Source: Planctomycetota bacterium
GTDB taxonomy: Bacteria; Planctomycetota; UBA1135; UBA2386
NCBI GenBank assembly: GCA_020425915.1
Contig: JAGQQZ010000425.1
Coordinates: 1 to 6,199 of the forward strand
DNA: 6,199 nt
Reading direction: 5' to 3'
This document shows, in pieces, positions 6,153 to 6,199 of the stretch. A model generated the notes under the pieces. It saw only the letters and a program-made list of their open reading frames with translations. It had not been told where the DNA came from and made no database searches. Position 1 is the stretch's first letter; each line of letters begins with the position of its first letter. A program made the translations under genes and the position numbers.

Positions 6153-6199
6153 TCGCCGTCGTTCGGCCGCCCTGCGGGCGAGCGGCCGAACGACGGCGA
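6153..6199. terminator. Perfect 18-bp inverted repeat, probable terminator
   Basis: The left arm 6153-6170 (TCGCCGTCGTTCGGCCGC) and the right arm 6182-6199 are exact reverse complements around an 11-base loop. The stem is very stable and lies about 80 bp downstream of the last lipoprotein gene, where a terminator is expected. Because the right arm ends at the last base of the window, the flank (a T-run, or further pairing) cannot be seen. The stem could work for either strand, including a convergent gene beyond the edge. It could instead be one copy of a dispersed palindromic repeat. Confidence 0.65.

Noticed and set aside
1..6199. Search for CRISPR arrays, tRNA or rRNA genes, insertion sequences and attachment sites.
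   Set aside because: I saw no direct-repeat/spacer pattern, no tRNA-like cloverleaf and no transposase or terminal repeats.

Overview
The window is GC-rich, densely coding bacterial DNA holding seven genes in two divergent gene clusters. The organism is probably Gram-negative (diderm). Four consecutive genes encode small proteins with lipoprotein signal peptides, and one of them resembles LpoB, an outer-membrane activator of a peptidoglycan synthase. High GC, and the combination of LpoB-like and COG3014-like lipoproteins with a MoxR/DUF58/transglutaminase cluster, would fit a planctomycete or a deltaproteobacterial-type lineage. That placement is inference from gene content, and no marker gene is present to test it.

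Left half (1-3246, minus strand). Three genes are read right to left: a MoxR-family AAA+ ATPase (2329-3246), a DUF58 protein (1264-2325) and the N-terminal 422 codons of a TgpA/DUF3488-type membrane transglutaminase-like protein that runs off the left edge (1-1267). The first two are 3 bp apart. The last two overlap by 4 bp (GTGA). MoxR, DUF58 and transglutaminase genes are a widely conserved set. The ATPase is thought to act as a chaperone-like remodeller for the DUF58 partner, but the substrate is generally unknown.

Middle (3247-3407). A 161-bp divergent intergenic region is the only place in the window where promoters for both clusters would be expected.

Right half (3408-6070, plus strand). 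Four tightly packed genes encode an LpoB-like lipoprotein, a TPR-like lipoprotein of COG3014 type, a YcfL/DUF1425-like lipoprotein and a lipoprotein with a Pro/Tyr-rich linker and a C-terminal glycine zipper. Two junctions are ATGA overlaps and the third is a 1-bp gap. The LpoB-COG3014-YcfL set is known as a neighbourhood in gammaproteobacteria, where only LpoB has a well-defined role (activation of PBP1B). Here it is joined by a fourth lipoprotein.

Right end (6071-6199). This is non-coding and holds a small hairpin followed by a perfect 18-bp inverted repeat that ends exactly at the window edge, probably a terminator. The most interesting reading of the window is a four-lipoprotein envelope module, possibly a peptidoglycan-synthesis activator complex, next to a divergent MoxR/DUF58/transglutaminase cluster.
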